A stretch of DNA of 64,000 nt from Nicotiana tabacum (GCF_000715075.1 NC_134082.1:139178948-139242947), one strand, 5' to 3'; numbered from the stretch's first letter, positions 35,071 through 49,631 are shown. The notes: generated from the sequence alone by a model not told the origin. Translations and numbers: made by a program.

Positions 35071-37934
35071 TGTCACGACCCAATTCCCTGAATCCGGTCG
35101 TGATGGCGCCTCTCGTGAAGACAAGGTCAGCCAGACCAAAACAGACCACCTCTTTTAAACAGTTAAATACCATAAGTAGTTTTAAAACGTGATATAATAA
35201 CCATAATTTGCGGAATTAACGATAACAACAGTAGAAACCATCCCGACACAGCCCAAACCGGGGTGTCACAGTCATGAGCAACTAATAGTTCCGGATACCA
35301 GTCTACTAGATACGAAGTCCGTTACAGAAGTTCAAGAACATGAAAATAGTAAGATAAGGGAGGCACGGGGGCTGCAGACGCCAACAACTACCTCGTAGTC
35401 TCCGAAAACACTGCCTGGACTGGGAGGATCAACACTCAGGAGCGGACTCTGCGACGCCTGAATCTGCACCACGGTGCAGGGAGTAATGTGAGTACTCCGA
35501 CTCAGTGAGTAATAATCATAAATAATGGCTGAAAGCAAGAAAACACGTAAAGGCACAAAGCAATTCTATATCAAGCAGTAAAATCACTTAAGGCAGTAAA
35601 TCCATGAAGAAATCAAAGGAAGTTCCTTTAAACCAAGTAAAACAGGTAATTTAGTAGGTGAATAACAAGTAGAAATCCGCCCCTCGGGCACAGTAACAAT
35701 CACTCAGAACAGTATCAGCCCCTCGGGCTCACTCTCGGTATAATATCAGCCCCTCGGGCTCACTCTCAGTACAGTATCAGCCCCTCGGGCTCACTCTCAA
35801 ATCATGATGAGTACCTGTGCTCACTGTGGGGGTGTAGACTCCGGAGGGGCCCCTTACGGCCCAAGCACAATATCAAGCCATCTCGTGGCAATAACAAGTA
35901 TCTCAGGCCCTCGGCCTCATATCACTCAGCATATCCTCACATATGGCCCTCGGCCTCACTCAGTCCGAAAATCATCACAAGCCCCTCGGGCATTAGTAAA
36001 ACAGTAGTTCTCAGCCCAAAACATCATTTAGAAATATCATTTAAGTTCAACTACGAATAAAAGTGGATGAGTTTGTAAAACAGTAAATATCAACAGGACT
36101 GAGTTCAATTAATAAGTCAAACAGTGAGGAATTAGTGATAAAAATCCTCGGAGGGTTCAAATAGTTGGCACGAAGCCCAAATATGGCAATCAGCCCAAAT
36201 CATGATGATAACAAATAAGTTTCAGTCAAATACGCGGTAAAATCATCAATCGGGACAGACCAAGTCACAATCCCCACTAGTAAAAGACCCCACGCTCATC
36301 ACCCATCGCGTGTCTAACCTCAATACATCACTACAATGTGCAATCCAGGGTTTCAAACCCTCAGGACATCATTTACAACCATTACTCACCTCGAACCGGC
36401 TAATTCTCTAGCTCGCGACGCCTTTGCCCTCGAATTGGCCTCCACGCGCATCGAATCTATCCAAAATCAGAACGAATACGTCACAATATGCTAACGGAAC
36501 AAAGCCCAAGCGAAAACAATCGAATTATCACAAAATTCCAGAAATTGGTCAAACCCGACCCTGGACCAGCATCTCGGAATTTGACAAAATTCACAAAACT
36601 AGAATCCTTATACTCTCACGAGTCTATCCATATCAAAATTATCCAATTCCGATACCATTTGGCCCTTCAAATCATCATTTTATATTTTTGAAAGATTTCA
36701 CAATTTTCTTCCCAAATTCCATCCCAAATCACAAATTAAATGATGAATTTAATGATAGATTCATGTACTCTAGCCAAATCTGAGTTAGAATCACTTACCC
36801 CGATGAATTTCTTGAAAAACCTTCGAAAAATCGCCAAAATCCGAGCTCTCTAGGTCAAAATATCAAATAAAATCCAAAACCTCGTATTTATAGAGTACCC
36901 CACAGATTTACACCTCAGCGGGCCGCACAAAATCGACCGCAGTCCGCACAAAACCAGTGCGGTCCGCACAAAAACGACTGCGGCCGCACAAGCTTTCCTC
37001 TGCAGTGACATGCTTTAGTATTTTGGCCATAACATTCTCTAAAGACGTCTAAATTGCAATATCTTTACTTTTCTGGAAACTAGACACTAAGGTTTACAAC
37101 TTTCGTTTTTGAATTATCTCAAAATTCCTTGTAGATCAAAAGATATGAGCTTCCAAAATAGGACCAGCATAATGTTCTTCATCGCGGCCGCACACCATTT
37201 TGTGCGGTCCGCACAACACCTACCGCGGCCGCACTTCATTTTATGCGATCCGCACAGCACATACCGCGACCGCACTTCTTTTTGTGCGGACCGCGTGGGT
37301 GAGTTCTGAGGCCTGCAACCCTTCTGGACCTGCTACAACTATAATTTTCGGCCTAAAACATCCCGGAGCCTACCCGGAACTCCCGGAACTTCAAACCAAT
37401 TGTACCAACACATCCCATGACATCGTTCAAACTTGGTCAAAACTTCGGAATGCTCACAACAACATCAATCACCAATTTAACATAGGATTCAAGCCTAAGA
37501 ACTCCAAGAACTTTTAAATTATGCTTTCGATCAAAAAGTCTATCAAATCTCGTCCAAATGTCCTAAAATTTTGCACACACATCCAAAATGACACAACGAA
37601 GCTACTGTCACTCTTGGAATTCCATTCCGACCCCTATATCAAAATCTCGCCTATCAACCGGAACCGCCAAAATATCAACTTCGCCAATTTAAGCCTAAAT
37701 CTTCTCTACAACTCTAAAACCCATTCCGAGCCTTCTAACACATAAGTCAATATTCGGTTGACTTTTCCAACTTAAGCCTTCTTAAAAGAGACTAAGTGTC
37801 TCATTTCTTACCAAATCCTCTCCGAACTCGAACTAATCAACCCGATCACATAAAACATGGATAACAAAGCGTAAAGAAGCTAAAATAGGGGAAAATGGGG
37901 CGGTAACTCATGAGACGACTGACCGGTCATCACA
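35071..37934 (-). repeat. Gypsy LTR 1 (2,864 bp)
   Basis: Starts TGTCACGACC and ends GGTCATCACA, i.e. TG..CA. It is the 3' LTR for the minus-strand element: immediately to the right, read on the minus strand, is the polypurine tract TTGGGGAGGA. The first 30 bp hold the inverted pair TCACGACC/GGTCGTGA. Inside are clustered CCCCTCGGGC repeats (35677-35800) and GC-rich palindromic motifs (36917-36990 and 37182-37295). Its open frames are chance. Confidence 0.9.
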
Positions 37935-40900
37935 TCCTCCCCAACTTAAACAAACGTTCGTCCTCGAACGAGTCAAGAAACATACCTGAAGCCTCAAATA
38001 AGTGAGGATATCTGCTCCGCATCTCCCGCTCGGTCTCCCAGGTAGCCTCCTCCACGGGCCAACCTCTCCACTGCACTTTCACTGAAGCTATATCCTTTGA
38101 CCTCAACTTTCGAACCTGACGACCCAAAATTGCTACCGGCTCCACATCATAGGTCAAATCATCATCCAACTGAACCATACTGAAGTCCAAAACATGAGAC
38201 GGATCCCCAATATACTTTCAGAGCATAGAAACATGAAATACCGGATGCACACTCGACAGGCTGGGTGGCAAAGCCAGCTCATAAACCACCTCCCCAATCC
38301 TCTGAAGCACCTCAAAAAGCCCAATGAACCGCGAACTCAACTTTCCTTTCTTCCCAAATCTCATAACACCCTTCATGTGCGAAAGCTTCAGCAAGACCTT
38401 CTTACCAACCATGTAGGACACATTTCGAACCTTCCAGTCCGCATAACTCTTCTGTCGCGACTGCGCTGTACGAAGCCTCTCCTGAATCACGTTCACCTTC
38501 TCTAAGGCATCCTGAACCAAATCTGTCCCCAATAGCCTAGCCTCGCCGGGCTCGAACCAACCAACTGGAGATCTACACCGCCTCTTATACAAAGCCTCAT
38601 ATGGAGCCATCTGAATACTCGACTGGTAGCTGTTGTTGTAAGCAAACTTTGCAAGAGGTAGAAACTTATCTCATGAACCTCCGAAATCAATAACACAAGC
38701 ACGCAACATGTCCTCCAATATCTGAATAGTATGCTCGGACTGCCCGTCCGTCTGAGGGTGAAAAGTTGTGCTCAACTCCATCTGAGTACCCAACTCTCGC
38801 TGAACAGACATCCAAAACTGGGAATTAAATTGAGTACCCCGATCTGAAATGACAGAAACTAGAACACCATGCAGCCGAACAATCTCTCATATATATAACT
38901 CTGCTAACCGCTCTGAAGAATAGGTAGTACAGTTAGGAATGAAGTGCGCGAACTTGGTTAGCTGATCCACAATCACCCAAATAGCATCGAACTTCTTCAA
39001 AGTCCGTGGAATTCCAACAACAAAGTCCATAGTGATCCTCTCCCACTTCCACTCAAGAATAACCATCTGCTGAAGTAAGCCACACAGTCTCTGATGCTCA
39101 TATTTCACCTGCTTACAATTTAGACACCGAGCTATAAATCCCACAATATCTTTCTTCATTCTTCTCCACCAATAGTGCTGCCTCAAATCCTGGTACATCT
39201 TCGCGGCACCCGGATGAATAGAATACCGCGAGCTATGGGCCTCCTCCAAAATCAACTCTCTCAGCCCATCCACATTAGGCACACAAATCCGGCCCTGCAT
39301 CCTCAACACCCCATCATCACCGATGGTCACATCTCTGGAATCATCATGCTGAACTCTGTCCTTAAGGACAAGCAAATGCGGGTCATCATACTGGCGCTCT
39401 TTGATGCGATCAAATAAGGAAGACCGAGAAGCCATGCAAGTCAACACCGGACTGGGCTCCGAAATATCCAACCTTATGAACCGATTTGCCAAGGCCTGAA
39501 CATCAATTGCAAGGGGTCTCTACCCAACTGGAATATATGCCAAACTCCCTATACTCACTGCCTTTCGGCTCAAAGCATCGACCACCACATTGGCCTTTCC
39601 CGGATGGTACAATATAGTGATATCATAATCCTTAAGCAACTCCAACCATCTCCGCTGCATCAAATTAAGATCCTTCTGTTTGAACAAATGCTGAAGACTG
39701 CGATGATTAGTGAACATCTCACAATATACGCCATACAAGTAATGCCTCCAAATTTTTAATGCATGAACTATGGAAGCCAACTCCAAATCATGAACGGGGT
39801 AGTTCTTCTCAGGGGCTTCAACTGACGAGAAGCATATGCAATAACTCTACCCTCCTGCATCAATACACAACCAATCCCAACTCTTGAAGCATCACAATAC
39901 ACGGTATATGAACCTAAAGCTGATGGTAAGACCAATACTAGAGTTGTGGTCAAAGCCGTCTTGAGCTTCTGAAAGCTCTCCTTACACTCGTCCGACCACA
40001 CAAATGAAACACCCTTCTGAGTCAATTTGGTCAAGGGCGATGCGATAGATGAGAATCCATGAACAAACCGGTGATAATAGCCTACCAACCCAAGAAAGCT
40101 ACGAATCTCTGTGGCTGAGGACGGTATAGGCCAACTCTGAACCGCCTCAATCTTCTTTGGATTAACCTGAATACCCTCGCTGGACACCACGTGCCCTAAG
40201 AAAGCCACTGAACTGAGCCAAAACTCACACTTGGAGAATTTTGTATAAAGCTTCCCCTCCCTCAATCTCTGCAATACAACTGGCAAATGCTCCGCGTGCT
40301 CCTCCTGACTACGCGAGTACACCAGGATATCATCAATGAATACTATAACGAACGAATCAAGATAAGGCCGGAACACGCTGTTCATCAAATGCATGAACGT
40401 TGCTTGGGCATTGGTTAGCCCGAAAGACATTACAAGGAACTCATAATGACTATATCTGGTCCTGAAAGCAGTCTTAAGAATATCTGACTCCCTGATTTTC
40501 AACTGGTGATAGCCCGAACGGAGATTAATCTCGGAGAACACTCTCGCTCCCTGAAGCTGGTCAAATAAATCATCAATGCGAGGCAAAGGATACTTGTTCT
40601 TAATTGTTACCTTGTTCAATTGCCTATAATCGATGCACATTCTCATTGTGCCATCCTTCTTCTTCACAAACAATACCGGCGCACCCCAAGGTGACACACT
40701 AGGCCGAATAAACTCTTTATCTAGGAGTTCCTAAAGTCGTTCCTTCAATTCTTTCAACTCCGCTGGTGCCATATGATATGGTGGAATAGAAATGGGCTGA
40801 GCACCCGGCACTAGGTCAATACCAAAATCAATATCCTAGGAGTCTCAGCTCCAATATCCCTCACAAACGCTAGATATGAAAGGCAACCTTTCCCAACCAT

Positions 40901-42056
40901 ACACTGGGCCTTCAAGAAAGAGATCACTCTACTAGGAACATAATCAATCGCATCACGCCACTCAATTCGCGATACACTCGGCATACCAAAGTGACGGTCT
41001 TAGCATGACAGTCTAGAATAGCACGGCATAGAGATAACCAATCCATGCCCAAAATAACATCGAAATCTACCATGCTCAATAGTAATAGATCCACTCGGGT
41101 CTCCAGACCCCCAATAGTTACCACACATGATTGGTACACACGGTCTACAACAACAGGATCGCCCACCGGGGTAGATACATGAACAGATAAAGCAAGAAAC
41201 TCACAGGGCGTACCCAAATAACGAGCAAAATATGATGACACATAAGAAAAGGTGGAACCATAATCAAATAATACAGAGGCATATCTATGGCAGACTGAAA
41301 CAATACCTGTAATGACAGCGTTTGAACCAATGGCGTCTGGCCTGCCTAGAAGTACATAGAAACGGGCCTGACTGCCCCCTGATCGACCTCCCCCTCTGGG
41401 GCGACCCCTGGCTGCCTGACCTCTACCTCTAGCTGGCTGGGCGTGTAGTGAAGTAACTGGAGTAGAAGTCGAGGGCTGACCCCTCTGCTAAGACGAACTA
41501 GCAACACGACGAGGGCAATGCCTCCACACATGCCCAAACTTTCCACACTCAAAACAACTTACAGGTGATGGAGAAGGGGACTGAAGGGAACCCTCACACC
41601 AGAGTGACTAGCTAACGCACTCGGCATAGAAGAACCCGGAGCTGACAGGGCACGAGATGAACTCTGAGCTGGGAGGGCACTAAGTAATGACTGGTCCTGC
41701 TGAGTACCGTGATAACCATGACCCGAAGATGCCCCACGATAACCTGGGCGGGCTGACTGAGCAGGCCTGAAAGAACGACCTCTACCATGCTGGAACTGGC
41801 CCCTCGAAGGAGCACCACTGTATCTACCAGTTCCTCGAGGCATCTTGGCCTCCCTCTCCTCCCGATCCTGACGGCAAACCGTCTCAATCTCGCGAGCGAT
41901 ATCAACCACCTCCTCGAACGTAGCACCCAACACTCTCTCTCTAGTCATCAGAATACAGAGATGGTAGTTAAGGCCATCAACAAATCTCCTGATCCTCTCA
42001 CGATCTGTCGGAACCATCCACACGGCATGATGAGCCAACTCGGGCTCGGGCACAGT
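37935..42056 (-). pseudogene. Ty3/gypsy polyprotein, copy 1 (gag to chromodomain-like end), broken
   Basis: Order on the minus strand: partial gag (42053-41559, begins at the truncation, RIRRFVDGLNYHL), CCHC zinc knuckle CFECGKFGHVWRHC near 41515-41560, protease (41265-40924, active site DYGST, VILGMDWL), reverse transcriptase (40697-39830, [15 protein letters not shown] catalytic motif, [11 protein letters not shown]), RNase H ([13 protein letters not shown]; then 39786-39520), integrase (39492-38887, HHCC zinc finger and MDFVVGIPR), integrase tail (38610-38218) and a chromodomain-like end (38190-37930, KVQWRGWPVEEATWE). Stops and frameshifts separate these pieces. The gag start, primer-binding site and adjoining 5' LTR are absent, so the copy is dead. 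Confidence 0.9.
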
Positions 42057-42060
42057 AAAA

Positions 42061-42640
42061 ATAATTTTATAATTAATTTAACAATTTTGAAAGCCAACTT
42101 ATAAGACTTGATTTAGGACAAAGGGTAGTCATTAATGATTCTTCCTTCAGCAATGATATTGGTCACTAAAGGTAAAAGCTTACCCCAATTCAATATTGTT
42201 ACTAAATAAATAAAGGCACTGATAAACCCATCAGTAAACTAACTTGTCTTCACTAAACCTTACTGTGTAGTCAATTTGTTGGGCATATAGTAGTTTAATC
42301 GATGTAATTGACTAGCATACTTAGGTGTCAGAATATAATTAATTCAATACTTATGTGATCTCTTCAACTTGTCCTAAGGTTGAAGGTTGAAGGTTGAGTA
42401 GGTGACATTATTATACTGAAGGGTCATAATAGATTCAACCCAGGATAACCCGTCAACCATTTTTTGACTTTTTGGTTAAAATCCTAACCAACAAGTTGTT
42501 TTCAACCCATTATCTGAATGTCTAAATTAAGGGGAAGTTACATTGTATACCCCTTTTAAGAACCCTTAACACACTATGCTTCAATAATAAAATTACATGT
42601 AATACATATCAATTAATTACCCTACATACCTATTTAGTTA
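42061..42640. repeat. Host flank copy A' (unit 2)
   Basis: Near-identical to 34491-35070. On its left it joins the gag break of unit 1, not host DNA, which shows that the flank was duplicated together with the element. Confidence 0.9.
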
Positions 42641-45504
42641 TGTGACGACCCAATTCCCAGAATCCGGTCGTGATGGCGCCTCTCGTGAAGACAAGGTCAG
42701 CCAGACCAAAATAGACCACCTCTTTTAAACAGTTAAATACCATAAGTAGTTTTAAAACGTGATATAATAACCATAATTTGCGGAATTAACGATAACAACA
42801 GTAGAAACCATCCCGACACAGCCCAAACCGGGGTGTCACAAGTCATGAGCAACTAATAGTTCCGGATACCAGTCTACTAGATACGAAGTCCGTTACAGAA
42901 GTTCAAGAACATGAAAATAGTAAGATAAGGGAGGCACGGGGGCTGCGGACGCCAAAAACTACCTCGTAGTCTCCGAAAACACTGCCTGGACTGGGAGGAT
43001 CAACACTCAGGAGCGGACTCTGCGACGCCTGAATCTGCACCACGGTGCAGGGAGTAATGTGAGTACTCCGACTCAGTGAGTAATAATCATAAATAATGGC
43101 TGAAAGCAAGAAAACACGTAAAGGCACAAAGCAATTTTATCAAGCAGTAAAATCACTTAAGGCAGTAAATCCATGAAGAAATCAAAGGAAGTTCCTTTAA
43201 ACCAAGTAAAATAGGTAATTTAGCAGGTGAATAACAAGTAGAAATCCGCCCCTCGGGCACAGTAACAATCACTCAGAACAGTATCAGCCCCTCGGGCTCA
43301 CTCTCGGTACAATATCAGCCCCTCGGGCTCACTCTCAGTACAGTATCAGCCCCTCGGGCTCACTCTCAAATCATGATGAGTACCCGTGCTCACTGTGGGG
43401 GTGTAGACTCCGGAGGGGCCCCTTACGGCCCAAGCACAATATCAAGCCATCTCGTGGCAATAACAAGTATCTCAGGCCCTCGGCCTCATATCACTCAGCA
43501 TATCCTCACATATGGCCCTCGGCCTCACTCAGTCCGAAAATCATCACAAGCCCCTCGGGCATTAGTAAAACAGTAGTTCTCAGCCCAAAACATCATTTAG
43601 AAATATCATTTAAGTTCAACTACGAATAAAAGTGGCTGAGTTTGTAAAACAGTAAATATCAACAGGACTGAGTTCAAGTAATAAGTCAAACAGTGAGGAA
43701 TTAGTGATAAAAATCCTCGGAGGGTTCAAATAGTTGGCACGAAGCCCAAATATGGCAATCAGCCCAAATCATGACGATAACAAATAAGTTTCAGTCAAAT
43801 ACGCGGTAAAATCATCAATCGGGACCGACCAAGTCATAATCCCCACTAGTAAAAGACCCCACGCTCATCACCCATCGCGTGTCTAACCTCAATACATCAC
43901 TACAATGTGCAATCCGGGGTTTCAAACCCTCAGGACATCATTTACAACCATTACTCACCTCGAACCGGCTAATTCTCTAGCTCGCGACGCCTTTGCCCTC
44001 GAATTGGCCTCCACGCGCATCGAATCTATCCAAAATCAGAACGAATACGTCACAATATGCTAACGGAACAAAGCCCAAGCGAAAACAATCGAATTATCAC
44101 AAAATTCCAGAAATTGGTCAAACCCGACCCTGGACCAGCATCTTGGAATTTGACAAAATTCACAAAACTAGAATCCTTATACTCTCACGAGTCTATCCAT
44201 ATCAAAATTATCCAGTTCCGATACCATTTGGCCCTTCAAATCATCATTTTATATTTTTGAAAGATTTCACAATTTTCTTCCCAAATTCCATCCCAAATCA
44301 CAAATTAAATGATGAATTTAATGATAGATTCATGTACTCTAGCCAAATCTGAGTTAGAATCACTTACCCCGATGAATTTCTTGAAAAACCTTCAAAAAAT
44401 CGCCAAAATCCGAGCTCTCTAGGTCAAAATATCAAATAAAACCCAAAACCTCGTATTTATAGAGTACCCCACAGATTTCCACCTCAGCGGGCCGCACAAA
44501 ATCGACCGCAGTCCGCACAAAACCAGTGCGGTCCGCACAAAAACGACTGCGGCCGCACAAGCTTTCCTCTACAGTGACATGCTTTAGTATTTTGGCCATA
44601 ACATTCTCTAAAGACGTCTAAATTGCAATATCTTTACTTTTCTGGAAACTAGACACTAAGGGTCACAACTTTAATTTTTGAATCATCTCAAAATTCCTTG
44701 TAGATCAAAAGATATGAGCTTCCAAAATAGGACCAGCGGAATGTTCTTCATCACGGCCGCACACCATTTTGTGCGGTCCGCACAACACCTACCGCGGCCG
44801 CACTTCATTTTATGCGATCCGCACAACACATACCGCGACCGCACTTCTTTTTGTGCGGACCGCGTGGGTGAGTTCCGAGGCCTGCAACCCTTCTGGACCT
44901 GCTACAACTATAATTTTCGGCCTAAAACATCCTGGAGCCTACCCGGAACTCCCGGAACTTCAAACCAATTGTACCAACACATCCCATGACATCGTTCAAA
45001 CTTGTTAAAAACTTCGGAATGCTCACAACAACATCAATCACCAATTTAACATAGGATTCAAGCCTAAGAACTCCAAGAACTCTTAAATTATGCTTTCGAT
45101 CAAAAAGTCTATCAAATCTCGTCCGAATGTCCTAAAATTTTGCACACACATCCAAAATGACACAACGAAGCTACTGTCACTCTTGGAATTCCATTCCGAC
45201 CCCTATATCAAAATCTCGCCTATCAACCGGAACCGCCAAAATATCAACTTCGCCAATTTAAACCTAAATCTTCTCTACAACTCTAAAACCCATTCCGAGC
45301 CTTCTAACACATAAGTCAATATTCGGTTGACTTTTCCAACTTAAGCCTTCTTAAAAGAGACTAAGTGTCTCATTTCTTACCAAATCCTCTCCGAACTCGA
45401 ACTAATCAACCCGATCACATAAAACATGGATAACAAAGCGTAAAGAAGCTAAAATAGGGGAAAATGGGGCGGTAACTCATGAGACGACTGACCGGGTCAT
45501 CACA
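42641..45504 (-). repeat. Gypsy LTR 2 (2,864 bp)
   Basis: Same length as LTR 1 and nearly identical, starting TGTGACGACC (one C to G at the third base of the shared start) and ending GGGTCATCACA. Preceded by AGTTA and followed by the polypurine tract on the minus strand. Confidence 0.9.
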
Positions 45505-48500
45505 TCCTCCCCAACTTAAACAAACGTTCGTCCTCGAACGAGTCAAGAAACATACCTGAAGCCTCAAATAAGTGAGGATATCTGCTCCGCATCTCCCGCT
45601 CGGTCTCCCAGGTAGCCTCCTCCACGGGCCAACCTCTCCACTGCACTTTCACTGAAGCTATATCCTTTGACCTCAACTTTCGAACCTGACGACCCAAAAT
45701 TGCTACCGGCTCCACATCATAGGTCAAATCATCATCCAACTGAACCATGCTGAAGTCCAAAACATGAGACGGATCCCCAATATACTTTCAGAGCATAGAA
45801 ACATGAAATACCGGATGCACACTCGACAGGCTGGGTGGCAAAGCCAGCTCATAAACCACCTCCCCAATCCTCTGAAGCACCTCAAAAGGCCCAATGAACC
45901 GCGAACTCAACTTTCCTTTCTTCCCAAATCTCATAACACCCTTCATGTGCGAAAGCTTCAGCAAGACCTTCTCACCAACCATGTAGGACACATTTCGAAC
46001 CTTCCAGTCCGCATAACTCTTCTGTCGCGACTGCGCTGTACGAAGCCTCTCCTGAATCGCATTCACCTTCTCTAAGGCATCCTGAACCAAATCTGTCCCC
46101 AATAGCCTAGCCTCGCCGGGCTCGAACCAACCAACTGGAGATCTACACCGCCTCTTATACAAAGGCTCATATGGAGCCATCTGAATACTCGACTGGTAGC
46201 TGTTGTTGTAAGCAAACTTTGCAAGAGGTAGAAACTTATCTCATGAACCTCCGAAATCAATAACACAAGCACGCAACATGTCCTCCAATATCTGAATAGT
46301 ACGCTCGGACTGCCCGTCCGTCTGAGGGTGAAAAGTTGTGCTCAACTCCATCTGATTACCCAACTCTCGCTGAACAGACTTCCAAAACTGGGAAGTAAAC
46401 TGAGTACCCCGATCTGAAATGACAGAAACTAGAACACCATGCAGCCGAACAATATCTCAGATATATAACTCTGCTAACCGCTCTGAAGAATAGGTAGTAC
46501 AGATAGGAATGAAGTGCGCGAACTTGGTTAGCTGATCCACAATCACCCAAATAGCATCGAACTTCTTTAAAGTCCGTGGAAGTCCAACAACAAAGTCCAT
46601 AGTGATCCTCTCCCACTTCCACTCAAGAATAACCATCTGCTGAAGTAAGCCACCCAGTCTCTGATGCTCATATTTCACCTGCTGACAATTTAGACACCGA
46701 GCTATAAATCCCACAATATCTTTCTTCATTCTTCTCCACCAATAGTGCTGCCTCAAATCCTGGTACATCTTCGCGGCACCCGGATGAATAGAATACCGCG
46801 AGCTATGGGCCTCCTCCAAAATCAACTCTCTCAGCCCATCCACATTGGGCACACAAATCCGGCCCTGCATCCTCAACACCCCATCATCACCGAGGGTGAC
46901 ATCTCTGGCATCATCATGATGAACTCTGTCCTTAAGGACAAGCAAATGCGGGTCATCACACTGGCGCTCTTTGATGCGATCAAATAAGGAAGACCGAGAA
47001 GCCACGCAAGCCAACACCCGACTGGGCTCCGAAATATCCAACCTTACGAACCGATTGGCCAAGGCCTGAACATCAATTGCAAGGGGTCTCTCCCCAACTA
47101 GAATATATGCCAAACTCCCTATACTCACTGCCTTTCGACTCAAAGCATCGACCACCACATTGGCCTTTCCAGGATGGTACAATATAGTGATATCATAATC
47201 CTTAAGCAACTCCAACCATCTCCGCTGCATCAAATTAAGATCCTTCTGTTTGAACAAATGCTGAAGACTGCGATGATTAGTGAACATCTCACAATATACG
47301 CCATACAAGTAATGCCTCCAAATTTTTAATGCATGAACTATGGAAGCCAACTCCAAATCATGAACGAGGTAGTTCTTCTCAGGGGGCTTCAACTGACGAG
47401 AAGCATATGGAATAACTCTACCCTCCTACATCAATACACAACCAATCCCAACTCTTGAAGCATCACAATACACGGTATATGAACCTAAAGCTGATGGTAA
47501 GACCAATACTAGAGTTGTGGTCAAAGCCGTCTTGAGCTTCTGAAAGCTCTCCTTACACTCGTCCGACCACACAAATGAAACACCCTTCTGAGTCAATTTG
47601 GTCAAGGGCGATGCGATAGTTGAGAATCCATGAACAAACCGGTGATAATAGCCTACCAACCCAAGAAAGCTACGAATCTCTGTGGCTGAGGACGGTATAG
47701 GCCAACTCTGAACCGCCTCAATCTTCTTTGGATTAACCTGAATACCCTCGCTGGACACCACGTGCCCTAAGAAAGCCACTGAACTGAGCCAAAACTCACA
47801 CTTGGAGAATTTTGTATAAAGCTTCCCCTCCCTCAATCTCTGCAATACAACTGGCAAATGCTCCGCGTGCTCCTCCTGACTACGCGAGTACACCAGGATA
47901 TCATCAATGAATACTATAACGAACGAATCAAGATAAGGCCGGAACACGCTGTTCATCAAATGCATGAACGTTGCTTGGGCATTGGTTAGCCCGAAAGACA
48001 TTACAAGGAACTCATAATGGCCATATCTGGTCCTGAAAGCAGTCTTAAGAATATCTGACTCCCTGATTTTCAACTGGTGATAGCCCGAACGGAGATTAAT
48101 CTCGGAGAACACTCTCGCTCCCTGAAGCTGGTCAAATAAATCATCAATGCGAGGCAAAGGATACTTGTTCTTAATTGTTACCTTGTTCAATTGCCTATAA
48201 TCGATGCACATTCTAATTGTGCCATCCTTCTTCTTCACAAACAATACCGGCGCACCCCAAGGTGACAGACTAGGCCGAATGAACTCTTTATCTAGGAGTT
48301 CCTAAAGTCGTTCCTTCAATTCTTTCAACTCCGTTGGTGCCATATGATACGGTGGAATAGAAATGGGCTGAGCACCCGGCACTAGGTCAATACCAAAATC
48401 AATATCCTAGGAGTCTCAGCTCCAATATCCCTCACAAACGCTAGATATGAAAGGCAACCTTTCCCAACCATACACTGGGCCTTCAAGAAAGAGATCACTC

Positions 48501-49626
48501 TACTAGGAACATAATCAATCGCATCACGCCACTCAATTCGCGGTACACTCGGCATACCAAAGTGACGGTCTTAGCATGACAGTCTAGAATAGCACGACAT
48601 GGAGATAACCAATCCATGCCCAAAATAACATCGAAATCTACCATGCTCAATAGTAATAGATCCACTCGGGTCTCCAGACCCCCAATAGTTACCACACATG
48701 ATTGGTACACACGGTCTACAACAACAGGATCGCCCACCGGGGTAGATACATGAACAGATAAAGCAAGAAACTCACAGGGCGTACCCAAATAACGAGCAAA
48801 ATATGATGACACATAAGAAAAGGTGGAACCATAATCAAATAATACAGAGGCATATCTATGGCAGACTGAAACAATACCTGTAATGACAGCGTTTGAACCA
48901 ATGGCGTCTGGCCTGCCTAGAAGTACATAGAAACGGGCCTGACTGCCCCCTGATCGACCTCCCCCTCTGGGGCGACCCCTGGCTGCCTGACCTCCACCTC
49001 TAGCTGGCTAGGCGTGTGGTGAAGTAACTGGAGTAGAAGTCGAGGGCTGACCCCTCTGCTAAGACGAACTAGCAACACGACGAGGGCAATGCCTCCACAC
49101 ATGCCCAAACATTCCACACTCAAAACAACTTACAGGTGATGGAGAAGGGGACTGAAGGGAACCCTCACACCTGAGTGACTAGCTGACGCACTCGGCATAG
49201 AAGAACCCGGAGCTGACAGGGCACGAGATGAACTCTGAGCTGGGAGGGCACTAAGTGATGACTGGTCCTGCTGAGTACCGTGATAACCATGACCCGAAGA
49301 TGCCCCACGATAACCTGGGCGGGCTGACTGAGCAGGCCTGAAAGAACGACCTCTACCATGCTGGAACTGGCCCCTCGAAGGAGCACCACTGTATCTACCA
49401 GATCCTCGAGGCTTCTTGGCCTCCCTCTCCTCCCGATCCTGACGGCAAACCGTCTCAATCTCGCGAGCGATATCAACCACCTCCTCGAACGTAGCACCCA
49501 ACACTCTCTCTCTAGTCATCAGAATACAGAGATGGTAGTTAAGGCCATCAACAAATCTCCTGATCCTCTCACGATCTGTCGGAACCATCCACACGGCATG
49601 ATGAGCCAACTCGGGCTCGGGCACAG
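45505..49626 (-). pseudogene. Ty3/gypsy polyprotein, copy 2, broken
   Basis: Near-identical to copy 1 with the same domain order: gag (49624-49130), CCHC knuckle, protease (48836-48495), reverse transcriptase (48244-47426 plus upstream residues), RNase H and integrase (47392-46457), integrase tail (46180-45788) and chromodomain-like end (45760-45500). RNase H and integrase share one 311-residue open frame here but are split in copy 1. A stop is found in the RNase H start here (CCTACATC) that copy 1 lacks. The shared breaks predate the duplication; the private ones came after it. Confidence 0.9.
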
Positions 49627-49631
49627 TAAAA

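Noticed and set aside
35332..37745. Several 60-119-residue open frames inside the LTRs (repeated at 42903-45314)
   Set aside because: They lie in LTR sequence, repeat with it and resemble no protein; low-stop composition of the LTR explains them.
38194..38505. Plus-strand open frames opposite the gypsy integrase tail (also 45764-46075)
   Set aside because: Antisense of a recognised minus-strand integrase region.
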